Source of the DNA: Hepsetus odoe
Taxonomy: Eukaryota; Chordata; Actinopteri; Characiformes; Hepsetidae
Assembly: GCA_017165825.1 (NCBI GenBank)
Contig: CM029370.1
Span: forward strand, 20,298,555-20,362,554
Reading direction: 5' to 3'
DNA: 64,000 bases
A program made the position numbers and the translations under genes. Within the stretch, counting starts at the first letter, position 1, and each line of letters starts with the position of its first letter. Shown here one piece after another: positions 38,636 to 48,991 of the stretch. The notes below the pieces were generated by a model. The model was not told the DNA's origin and did no database searches. It saw nothing but the letters and a program-made list of their open reading frames with translations.

Positions 38636-38788
38636 GTGTTGGAGGTGCAGCCCACGATCCCTCCTGCCCTCAAAAACAGACGCAGAGCGCGCGCCGGGGT
38701 GCAACAAGGCGCTCGCGCCGCAGCAGAACAGCGCTGAGTTGCGGCTTTTTCCCCGCTGCACCACTAGCCTCGCTGGACATTCGGCACC

Positions 38789-41700
38789 ATGAAGTTCTTG
38801 TGTCTCTTCTCTGTGGCTCTGGTCCTCTTTGCGGGTGAGTCGCTTGGCTTTTCCTTTCTTCTGTTCAACACCAAGCTGCATTGACGACAGCGCACATTTC
38901 AGCACCACGGTCAGCGGCACAGCAGCGCGAGACCCAAGAAGCCCAAAGCGGATCTGCTCCATTTCCAGCACACATCCCCATCTGTTCTCCCCTGTCATTC
39001 AGTAACTAGTTTAACTGTAAATCTTCTTCATACTACTACAGGTCGCTGGTTTGCTGGGTTCATACTGTGCATTTTCCAATCATGCCTCGACCCTTGTTCT
39101 TCTTCCAGTTGTGCAGATGTGTTTGAAATATGATGTTTGATGTTACTGTTGCATCATTGAAGGCTGCCTTTGATCTACTTCACTTCAGTCGTGTTCAAAC
39201 TGACTGTTTTAAAAATTACAGATAACAAAGCTTTACCCATCCAACAAGATGGCAGAAAGGAGAACCTGGTATGCTCTACTTAGTCTTTGTTAATATATTT
39301 TCAAAACACAAAGCAAGTGCTTTCCCCTCGTGTTAATTAATCAAATATTGACCTTTTGTTTTTAAGCTCACCCACTGTTTGGTTCAGATCATTTCTAAGG
39401 CTCTGTCCAAACCAGATGCTACTACACTGCAACCAGAATGTAAAGAAATTCTTAAAGCAGGCAAGTAATTCTTTCTTTGTTTTGTCTCAAAATTTGGTTT
39501 TATATAAAATACATATTATATAATAAATTTTCCCATTTTAAAAGCAATCGAATGGTTTTAAGTCCGAGTTGTTCTTTTAATAACTAATGTTGGGGAACAA
39601 TTGAAGTAATTGTTTGAATAAATGAAGGTTTGAATAGTCTAGTCATAGTACTTATTATCCTAGATCGTCACACAGGCTCCACTCACTCTTCACCAGTGAA
39701 AAAGAGTGAGGAAGATATTCTCTCCCCAGAGGAAGAGGAGAAGAAACATGAAGGTGGGACTAATGACAGGCCAGAGGAGGTCATTAATGAACTTCTCAAG
39801 GCAAAGGAGGAAAAGCGTGAAGACAATGATGAGGAACGGAGCCAAGAGGAATTCCCAAATTATTACAAAAGGTACAATCTCTTAACAAGCAAAGAAAAAC
39901 GTGAAGACCCAGAGGATGAGAGGAGCCAAGAGGAATTCCCTCAGAAAAGGCATCATTCTTTCTCCACCAAAGAAAAGCGCGAGGATCATGATGAGGAGCG
40001 AAGCCAAGAAGAATTCCCAACCTATGAGCAGAAAAGGCATGGATTCCACACAAGCAGAGAAAAGCGTGATGAACCTGACTATGACCGAAGCCAGGAAGAG
40101 TTCCCAAGTTTTGTCCATAAAAGGCATCATGAAGATGATGAGGAGAGTGAAGAGAGAGAGAAGCGAATCTGGAAGCCTTCTCACAGATATCATCATAAAA
40201 AGCCGCACCACAAACGGGACGATGACTCAGCTGATGAGGATTTTGCTCAGATGAGTTCCCAGGAGAAGAGGGCTGAGGAATCAGCAGAGGAAGAAGAAGA
40301 GAGAGCCAGACGATACTGGAAGCCAAGCCACAGGTACCACCATAAGAAACATCACAAACGAGATGGTGATGCTTCTGATGAAGAGTCAGAAGAGTTGGAA
40401 AGTGAGGAGAGAGAGAAGAGGTCTTGGTGGCCCGCTTACTGGTTCCGCCACCAGAACCACCAAAAACGTAATGGCGAATCATCTGAAGAGGATTCTGAAG
40501 AGCAGCCATCAGAGAAAAGATTTAAAGAGTCAGAAGAGAGTCGAGATAAGGAAAATAGGATTCACCACAGTAAGGACTATCACAAGCATGGTGAAACAGC
40601 AGAATTTAGAAATGAAGATGAGGCCAACAAAGAGGAAAAAAGGCATCACCTCTATCACTCTCTTGAGGAGACCCTCAAGCATCATTCACCTGAGGAGGAA
40701 GAGGAGGAGCTAATTGCCAGAGAGATAAATGAAAACAAACACCATCTGACAAGCCAAGAGGAGGAGAAGAGACACCACAGTGTTTCAGAAGAAGAGAAGC
40801 AGGAGAAGGAGGCAGCACTGAGATACCTGACTAAGAAAAGGAATGAGCTGGAACAACGTTTGCTGAAAGAGGGAGAGGTTTATGAGAAGCGTAATCCCTG
40901 GGTTTTTCGAGGATACTACCATCCAGCCTGGTACAAGAGGAGTTCTGACGGAATCGAAAAGATGGCAGATGTGAATCCTTCACAGAAACTAGAGGAGCTG
41001 GCCAACACCATTCGATATAAACGGGGTCTTCTGTCCCAGAAAGATTCAGAGGGTGAAAATCTGAATCAGAGGGATCTTACTCCAGAAGAGGTATACTTAT
41101 TACACACAATAAAACAGTTACTTACTCCATAATAGTCACAAAAAAGCACAATAATGGTAAAGTGGGTGGTCCTGGTCTAGTGGTAGGATACTTGCCTCTG
41201 GCTCAAGAGGTCCCAGGTTCAAATCCCACCTCTGGCACTACCACCACTGTGTCCCTGAGCAAGACCCTTAATCCTGAATTGCTCCAGGGGGACTGTCCCT
41301 GTAATTAGGACATGGAAGTTGCTCTGGATAAGAGCGTCTGCTTATGGTTGGGAGAAAAACACATGTATCAATTGTTTTTGTATCAAATGATTTGCTTTTA
41401 AAATATGAGAATTTTTTACAACGAAAGGACCAACAGAAATGGTAAAGACTCCTCTTTTAAACTTGTATGTAATATTAACCTCCACCAAAAGTTCTTCTGA
41501 AAAACGGCTAATGTGGTGTTACATCTTGTAAGTCTTGTTCTCACAAGGACAGGAATTTGTGCAGATTCTTCAAGGGTTTACAGGCAGGTACACTCTGTAC
41601 AGTGTTACATAAGTGCCCAAAGGGAAGTCTGATTTGGCCTAAATCTTAAAGCCCTCTGAGGCAGCACATAACAAACCTTGACAAAAACATTAATAACGAT

Positions 41701-42345
41701 GTTTCATAGCTTCACATGGTAGAATGAAATAAAGACGATCTAATGAAAAAAGTGGGACATGAAGCTGTGCAACCGGGTCTGGGTATGAGAATCAAGGGAG
41801 AATGAGAGTAGTGGGCAAAGCCATTCTCTTTGTGATATTGCTTGCAGTGCCGACTGCACCAAAAATCATCAATTATCTCCAGTCTTAAATGGCTCCCCGG
41901 TGAGCAGTTGTGTCAAACCTTCTCTATTAAAATGACTTCAGACTTATCATCTCTTCTACCACTGCCAACCTGTGCAGACTCTTAATCACACTGTGTTCGG
42001 TTCTCAAAAGATTTAATGGCAACGACAGGTGGCTGCACCCCATGATGGCTTATAGTATAATTTCTCATCCTGACAGGACTGTGATAGCTTTAGGCACATT
42101 CCCACCACATGGGACATATACAATTGATGTTGCATAGAGGACAAATCATGAAAAAATTTTGTTCTTGAGCAATGAATAAGAGCTGCATTTGCAAGATGTT
42201 TTGATAGTTTTCACCTTTTCACTGTTGCTAGAATTGCTTTGACCAACTGAACTCTAAAATGTGATGAAATGTTTGTTCTCTCTCACAGCTAAACAAACTG
42301 GAGAAACTGGCATCAATGGATCAACAACTGAAACACATAGATTAG
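38789..42345 (+). CDS. chgb: Chromogranin B / secretogranin-1
   Basis: Acidic granin of dense-core secretory vesicles, a sorting and prohormone protein. Exons 38789-38834, 39222-39268, 39367-39460, 39664-41090 and 42289-42345 give 556 aa (human 677). Signal peptide MKFLCLFSVALVLFA is followed by mature DNKALP. The N-terminal disulfide loop is Cys35-Cys56, with KALSKPDATTLQPEC matching CHGB. One giant exon encodes Glu/Arg/His-rich sequence with many KR/RR sites, four RSQEEFP repeats (39813-40106) and three Trp/His-rich segments (40170-40469). The C-terminus NKLEKLASMDQQLKHID matches the vertebrate CHGB end. Intron 3 must use a GC donor (AG|GCAAGT at 39461) to stay in frame. A SINE sits in the last intron. 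Converges with trmt6, as in human. Confidence 0.93.
41162..41350 (+). mobile_element. tRNA-derived SINE, family A, copy 3 (chgb last intron)
   Basis: Best-preserved copy. A box TGGTCTAGTGG (41173-41183) and B box GGTTCAAATCC (41216-41226) are 32 bp apart, as in a pol III promoter. The body is GAATTGCTCCAGGGGGACTG and the tail is GCTCTGGATAAGAGCGTCTG. It has the same orientation as chgb. Confidence 0.9.
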
Positions 42346-42770
42346 CCACCAGAAATGAACCAGCCATCCAGACAAGAGCCAACATTTCCCATGATAACTT
42401 TCCAGAGGTTTTGTGTGCTAGTGCTTTGGGCTGCTTTTTGGATTAGTGGCTTTTAACGACACGTTAAAAAAAAAAGTTATAGCATTAGCATCAGTGCCCC
42501 ATGTTAATTTGCTTTTATGTGAAAAATAATTGATAATGGAGGCCTTGTTTATTTAAGCTTAACTGCATTACTGAATGGCTTAAATGTCCAGACTTTCTAA
42601 AACTAAAAAAAGTGCAAAGAATAAGAGTGTTTGTTCATTATTGTGCATTTTACATATTCGTGAAACTTAATACTCAAGAAGCATGTTATCTATTTGATAT
42701 TTTAAAGTTGTGTTATCTTCTATGCTGTAAAACATCCTATATACTGTGTTTGAATTGGTTGTGTGCATCT

Positions 42771-42776
42771 AATAAA
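42771..42776 (+). terminator. chgb: chgb polyadenylation signal (AATAAA)
   Basis: AATAAAACATTATG about 425 bp after the chgb stop codon. This is the first canonical signal downstream, so the 3' UTR is about 0.45 kb. Confidence 0.75.
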
Positions 42777-42866
42777 ACATTATGAAGGGACCAAATGTTA
42801 ACAGTTAATTAAGTGTATGATTGAAATGCTTAAGAAAACAGACAAAGAAACTCAATTTAAGTCATT

Positions 42867-42872
42867 TTTATT
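42867..42872 (-). terminator. trmt6: trmt6 polyadenylation signal (AATAAA)
   Basis: TTTATT on the plus strand, about 270 bp beyond the trmt6 stop at 43140. It faces the chgb signal, with about 90 bp between the two hexamers. Confidence 0.7.
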
Positions 42873-43139
42873 GACCATTAATCACACTAATGCAATAGAT
42901 GATGAAATGGCAGTTGCTTCTTTCTTGGCACTTTGTGCTTATACAAAATAAAAAAAAGATGGATGCTAGTAGCCCTGTGCTGCATGATGAATGACTTGTT
43001 CTCGGGGAAACAAGGTTAAAAGAACAGATTTTACATAATAAAGCCAAGCGAAGTAAACAGAGAAGTAAAAACAATATTTCTCCAAGGAGAGAGGCTAATT
43101 TGGTTTATTCATACTAATGAGTTAGACCAAACAGAAAGA

Positions 43140-46100
43140 CTAGGCTGAACTCTCACTTATGCTACTAATCACATCTAGCTTGATCTTCTTTGCAGCTGGC
43201 TCTTCTGCTTTTTGCTGGGCTCCTGATTTGGCAGCATCAACAGCAACAGTGATTCCAGAGAGCAGATAACCTCCTCCCCCACTCATAAGCAAAACTGGAT
43301 GGGTTCTATTGGGCAGGACCTAAAGCCAAAAGTACACGAACATTTAGAAGGAAGAGATGACAGAGTTTACTCACACATCAGATGAGCAATTGTTGAGTTA
43401 ATGAACCAAAAAGGTTCTTTAAAAAAACAATTACATTAAATGAAATTAACCATAAAAAAAACAACAATTAATGTAATTTACACATTTTTCTAAGAGACAC
43501 CTCATTGAAATGTATATAAAGCTGCTCTGAGAGAGAGAAAAAAATAATAATAATTTCATAGCATCTGAATTACCTGGTAATGCCTGAGCCAAGAATCTGT
43601 AAGCCTCAGACTGACAGCACCACCTTGCTCCCTGAGCTTCGTATAGCATTCAATTAATGGCTGATAAAAACAAAAACGAGTGAATTACACTCCAGTTATC
43701 ATGGATTATAATAAAACGTGCAATTTCTTTGACAGAAGCGACAGAGAATTTGTTACTAGTACCTCTCTGTATTGACAATAAACTACAAAAGGTCTAGATG
43801 GTGCCACAAACTTCAATAAACCCAGCAGCACGGGGCAAGGATGGAAGCGGCTGGCTATCACTAACCTGCAGAAAACATTCAGCAATTAAACCATGCAGTT
43901 CATACAGACTGGTTATTCAGAAGTTCAAGAACACTTCATAATAGCAAAGAAATCAATAAAATCAGATGAGGTAACAAGCCTTATTGATCTCATCATACAT
44001 CAAAAAGATAAAAGTCAGCGGTAAATGCCTTTCTGACTTTATTAATTACCAAAAAAAAAAAAAAAGCACCAAATGAGCTGGCAAAAAACACATCCTGACA
44101 TCCTTCAAAACCAGCTCTGGTGCAGAAATTTCACTGAACTAATTGGCAACATAGACAACCCGCCCTTTAAATGCTGTGAGGTTTTTAATTCCAATATTAT
44201 GAAAGTTCACATAAGGCTTAATTCTTACAGGTAGATTTATTATTTTTTTTTTAGAATTTTTTTTTTTTTAGATTATTAGGTAATTAGTACAGATAGATGA
44301 TCATATAATAACTAACAATCTTTAAATTCACAGCTGTATTATTTCAATGGTTAGGTCCACACAGTCCTGATAGGTTGAAGCCATTGAACTGGTATATATA
44401 CACTGCACAAATAAGACTTCTCCCCACCTCAACATAGAAAAACCAGTCCCACTGAAACAATAATGTCAGGATCTACAGGACTAAAACAGAACTCTTACCC
44501 ATCTGCATTACGACCTTCTAGTAAGGCAGCAGCTGCAGCCAATCTCCTTCTCTTTTCCTCCATCCTCATTTTCTTTTCTTGCACCTGCCAGAAAAACCAG
44601 GCCCCATGTTAAGGTCCAGCATCTTTCTTCTAGTCTAGTGAAAGCACTCAGTTCATGCTCCTTATTATGCCTTCAAAATCCAAGAATTACACGGTGTATA
44701 TCGAAAATATTTTTGTCAATTTCAGGCCTAACATCTATGAACCAAAATATCAGGCTTTGAGAAATTTCTTAGCATCGCAACAATTTCAGCATCTCTAATG
44801 CCTATTAAAGGTTGTCTTAGCTGACCTTTTGCTCCCGTAGCTTCTCCCTCTCCTCATTCTTCTTGACCTCAGCTGGGTCTAGGCTCACGTCCCTGCACTG
44901 TGGCTCCGAGTTGCTTTCCTCAGCCCTGCCCAAGGAGACCTGAGAGGAGCTAGACTGCTCGTCTGATTGACTATTGCTCTGAAAGTCCATTACTTTCTCT
45001 TCTACATTCAGTGTCCCGGACAGCAGGGCGTTCACTTTACACAGGGGAAACTCATGCAGCGTGTTGTGGAAGTGGGAAGGAAAGCCGAAGCTCTCCATGC
45101 CTGCTCTGACTGGACCACCACCTGGATACATTTGGATCACTGAGCCATGGCCTGGAAGAGGAAAAACATACTCTGGTGTCATTAGGAGTTTTATGTATGG
45201 AAAAAGTTAGACAATCTTAGACCAATTAATTACCAAGCATGCACATACCTCCCATTCTCTCCATAACAGAGCCGAGAACAAGGCCAGCACACGTCTCGTA
45301 CACTATGACCTTACTGCTTGCATGGATGTTCCCCAAGGTGAGCATCTGAGCCAAGGTGTCATATCGTAGGTGACTGATAATATAAAATTATTATTTAGAG
45401 AAGTTGCGGCCAGTGATGGACAACAAAGAATTAAGAGCTTTTAACAGTAAAAGCAATTCAGCAATTCAGAAAGAGAACATACCACACTTTACCAGGTTCT
45501 CTGCCATAGTACATCATGGCCAGAATTCGGCAAGTAGGCTTTAGTATGGTTATATTGCTCTCATACCTGCAAACATTGCAATACGATTTCATCATCAAAT
45601 TTATCATCAACATTTTATGTACCGTTTATTAACCAGACATCCTGTACATTTTCAACTTACTTCTTCTTTTTCTTCTTAATGTATTTCTCCTGAGCAAATT
45701 CAGTTTTATCCCTGAATGTTGTACTGTTGTCTATAAGCTGCTGAATAATTTCCTAAAAAGCAAAACACAAAATTTTGAACTGAACTCAAACATGTAACAC
45801 CACAACATTATTTATCCATTTAAATGTCTAATCACCTAAAAAGAGCAGAGGATCTGCAGAAAACAAAAAGTTTAATGCTTTTTCAGAATTGTACTAAATT
45901 GTATGTGTGCACAGACAAAGTGTTTTAGAAAGTTTTCAGACACAGAAAGTCATCAATGTACATATTAGACGCGAGGATGGACAATTTAGTCCATAATATC
46001 TAGAACTGGAAAAATGAGCAAAAACTCCAAATGCAAACACGTCAAAAAAAAAACAAAAAACAAAAAAAAAAACCCACAAAATTCATGAACCTGATGATTT

Positions 46101-47372
46101 GTCAGGATTAAGATGTCCTAAAACATGTCTATTTATTTCCTTTTTCTCTAAACTTTAAATGAAATTGTAGAACATTAAAATAAACAACAAAATATTTACA
46201 TTAATTGAAGAATATTTTAAAAAGCTACCTTAAAATAAATAAGACCAATTATGTGCAGTGTTACAGCTACCGAAAATGTGAGCTCTTTAAGGATTTCAGC
46301 CAGAAACATCAGTCTGTCAATATGGCCTGATTTCAGAGACCAGAAAATGCAGGCAACAATATTTTTCCACCCATCCTGAAGATCCTCTCTAAAGAGGCAC
46401 TTGTGCTTGGGATGCACATACACTACTTTCCCAGATTGAGTGCGATCAGCCATTTACTCTGCTAATGGTTTTGTGCCAAATATTTAATTTTCTTAATTAC
46501 TATCAAAATCAATCACCAAAAAACTTGATAAATTGAGAAAACAAGCAACTGGTGCTGAGTTTGTATCATCTCAGCATGAGTGGTAACAGAGTCCTTCTTA
46601 TTTATTATGCATTGTCAAAGCACTCTGCTGTAACCAAAGTGTTGATGATCCGGTGAGGAAGACGTAGGAGAAATACCTGGCCTTTCAGTCCTTGTTCTTT
46701 CAGTGACTCGATGTCATCTCTGGTTAGTTTCTGTGATTTGCCATCATCCACAATGTGCCGGTTGTCCAAGCCTGCTGCTTTGGTGTCTGTTTGGAGAGAA
46801 AGAACTTAGTATGGTTATGGTGTCATGATATTTAAGATATCTAAAGGCCTCACTAAAGACCCAGACACCTGTCCCTGCTCCCTCCATCACCTGTGGCATC
46901 TTCAGAATGGTTTGGTTTTAGCAAAGTCAGACTGCCACCGCTTTCCACTTCAAATGTAGAGTCATAGAGCTCTCCAATGGCATTCTCCATGAAGATCCAC
47001 TGCTTCTCAAAAATCACTTTCCTGAAACAGAAGAACAAACCCAGGTTATAAACCACTGTGGCAGAGATGCTTTACAGCACATCTGGCTTGCTGTATTACA
47101 GCTGTTCTGCTTTAGACAGAATAAAGTCCCAGCTCATAGCAGTTGATCGAGTTGGTTAAAGAGCAGAGAATGCCACCCAGAAACATTACTGGTCGGATTC
47201 AGTTAACTTCAGTATTAGGAATGAGATCAGGACCTGCGACTTAACAGCACAACACAACTCACTTTCTCTTCACAACCTGGACCGATTTGTACACCTCTCC
47301 TCTCTTCAGGACCACATAGTCCCCTTCCCTGATCCTGCACTCCTGCTCGGCGTCCACCACCGCGTCCGCCAT
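43140..47372 (-). CDS. trmt6: tRNA (adenine(58)-N1)-methyltransferase non-catalytic subunit TRM6
   Basis: Nuclear partner of the catalytic subunit TRMT61A; the complex makes m1A58 in tRNAs. Exons 47263-47372, 46891-47021, 46677-46786, 45661-45752, 45483-45566, 45249-45373, 44826-45151, 44499-44584, 43763-43865, 43574-43660 and 43140-43319 join in frame to 477 aa (human 497). The start is MADAVVDAEQECRIREGDYV. Family segments: IVDDGKSQKLTRDDIESLK, TFRDKTEFAQEKYIKKKKKK, RYDTLAQMLTLGNIHASSK, YETCAGLVLGSVMERMGG, YPGGGPVRAG, GRNADGLVIASRFHP and MSGGGGYLLSG. A low-complexity Ser/Glu-rich insert and a Lys/Arg/Glu coiled segment lie in the exon 7-8 region. Like other TRM6 proteins it is not expected to be catalytic. 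The 5' end is CpG-rich. Confidence 0.95.
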
Positions 47373-47600
47373 TTCCGCAGCCAGATCGGATCACCTGTTC
47401 GTGAGCGAATGTTTTAACTCCAATAACATCAAGTGAACGATCCACAAATCACAAACTCATCCGCAATAACCGCCTACCAGCGGGTCTCAACCCCTGCAAT
47501 ATTTCCCAGCACGTCCCCACGTGTACACTCCGGTTAACCGAAGCCCAGGAAGACTAATCGAGCCCAATCGCCCCGAAGCGCAACTAGGAAGAGTAACTGA
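47373..47600 (-). promoter_or_regulatory. trmt6: trmt6 CpG-rich promoter
   Basis: GC-rich leader (CTGCGGAAATGGCGGACGCGG around the ATG, itself YY1-like) with an E-box CACGTG at 47518-47523. In mammals this promoter is shared with divergent MCM8; no mcm8 exon follows here. Confidence 0.5.
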
Positions 47601-48991
47601 TCACAGATAACTCCTCCACGCGCACGGATTTTATAAAATAAAAGTCATGCAGTCAAGGGCATAACAAAAATAAAATGCTGGGATTTTCGAAACACGTATT
47701 TGTATTCTTTTCACTTTTTCTCGAACTTTTAAAAATTTTATTCCGCAGACTATCAGGGTTTATAGTCTCTACATGCATTGGTCAGTAACTTTGCTTAAGG
47801 AAAATCTGATTACATACAATAATGGATAAAAGTTGAGATCCCCTCTCTTAATTTCTCCAAAATAATTACACGTTATTAATTTGAAATATTATCAGAGAAG
47901 AAGCATGTGGTTTGAAGCCTTTTCCCCCCACATAAGCTTGCTAATATGTTAATTTATGAGTTAACCCTTTGCTTATATAATAACTTTCACCAGGGATTCT
48001 TTCATTACTCTTTTGCTTCCAGATAAAAAAGGTAACCTTCAGGTATAAAGTAAATAATAATAATAATAATAATAATAAAACATTGCTTTTCCTTATAAAA
48101 ATTGAATGATCTTCCTTCTGATCTCTTCAGAAATCTCTTCATTTTGAATCCACATAAGAAGGAAATTGTTGTAGCTTAAGTATGTGCACCAGCTCTTTGA
48201 GGGGGGACATAGTGAGCTTTAGGACCAGACTCGGGTTTAAGACTGATTGTGAGAGTTCAGACCAGATTTGGGGGCACATAAGAAATAGTGGACAGTTTAA
48301 TGCAAATGGATATACTTCAGTGTTGGATGTTTTGTGCAGTTTTCAATAAAATGTCTTTTTTTCTTCTTCAGAATATCACTGGCGATTGTAATAGTAATGT
48401 GAGTGTAACTTAAATGTGGTAATAATGAATCATATTTATTTAAATGGTTTGCTTGATAAACAAATCCTGCAGTGTCTTGGTTCACATGTTTAATAAGGAA
48501 TTTAAAGCAAACAACATTATCTTTCATTTCTTGGTACTCTCCTGTGATTGGTCCCCTTTAAAAAGAAGTATAAAAAAGTTTGTATGAAGTCTACTTCCCA
48601 GACAATGTATTACAACTGTAAAAATATTAAAAAAAACACAGACAATTTGCATTTAAACTTACATAAAAAGAAAAATCTTTTTTAAAAAGAACAGTCTCAT
48701 CCAATTGAAAATTCACTGCCAGGATGGCATTTCACTGGCTTCCATTTACCTAAATCATGGATCCATAACAAACATCTAAAAACATCTATCAAATGCCAGT
48801 GGTATTATATCAGCTGTGGTCTGCTTATGATGTGTGAAGAAATCTATTCACAGCATTTAATCACAAATGTTTTCTTTGTGATGATTTGGTTTAAACAAAC
48901 AAACAAGTTAAAGACTGACAGAGGCTGAGGGCTACATTAACCTCTTGGTCCACTGACCCGTGGCTGTATATGATGCACAAATGAAGTGATT
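47601..48991. other. trmt6-fermt1 spacer with probable fermt1 3' UTR
   Basis: No coding exons were seen. It contains an (AAT)n microsatellite at 48053-48078. A minus-strand AATAAA (TTTATT) at 48435-48440 would give fermt1 a 3' UTR of about 0.55 kb. Confidence 0.45.
48053..48078. repeat. (AAT)n microsatellite
   Basis: About eight AAT units. Confidence 0.9.

Noticed and set aside
39461..39470. GT donor at 39465 as an alternative to the GC donor of chgb
   Set aside because: It shifts the frame entering the giant exon, whereas the GC donor keeps the conserved acidic frame.
39796..40509. A 237-codon minus-strand ORF opposite chgb
   Set aside because: It mirrors the Glu/Arg/His-rich chgb exon; low-complexity codons on the other strand leave few stops.
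41162..41350. A tRNA gene, because of good A and B boxes
   Set aside because: The body does not fold as a tRNA (no matching acceptor stem) and the same sequence recurs elsewhere with an L2-like tail, so it is a SINE.
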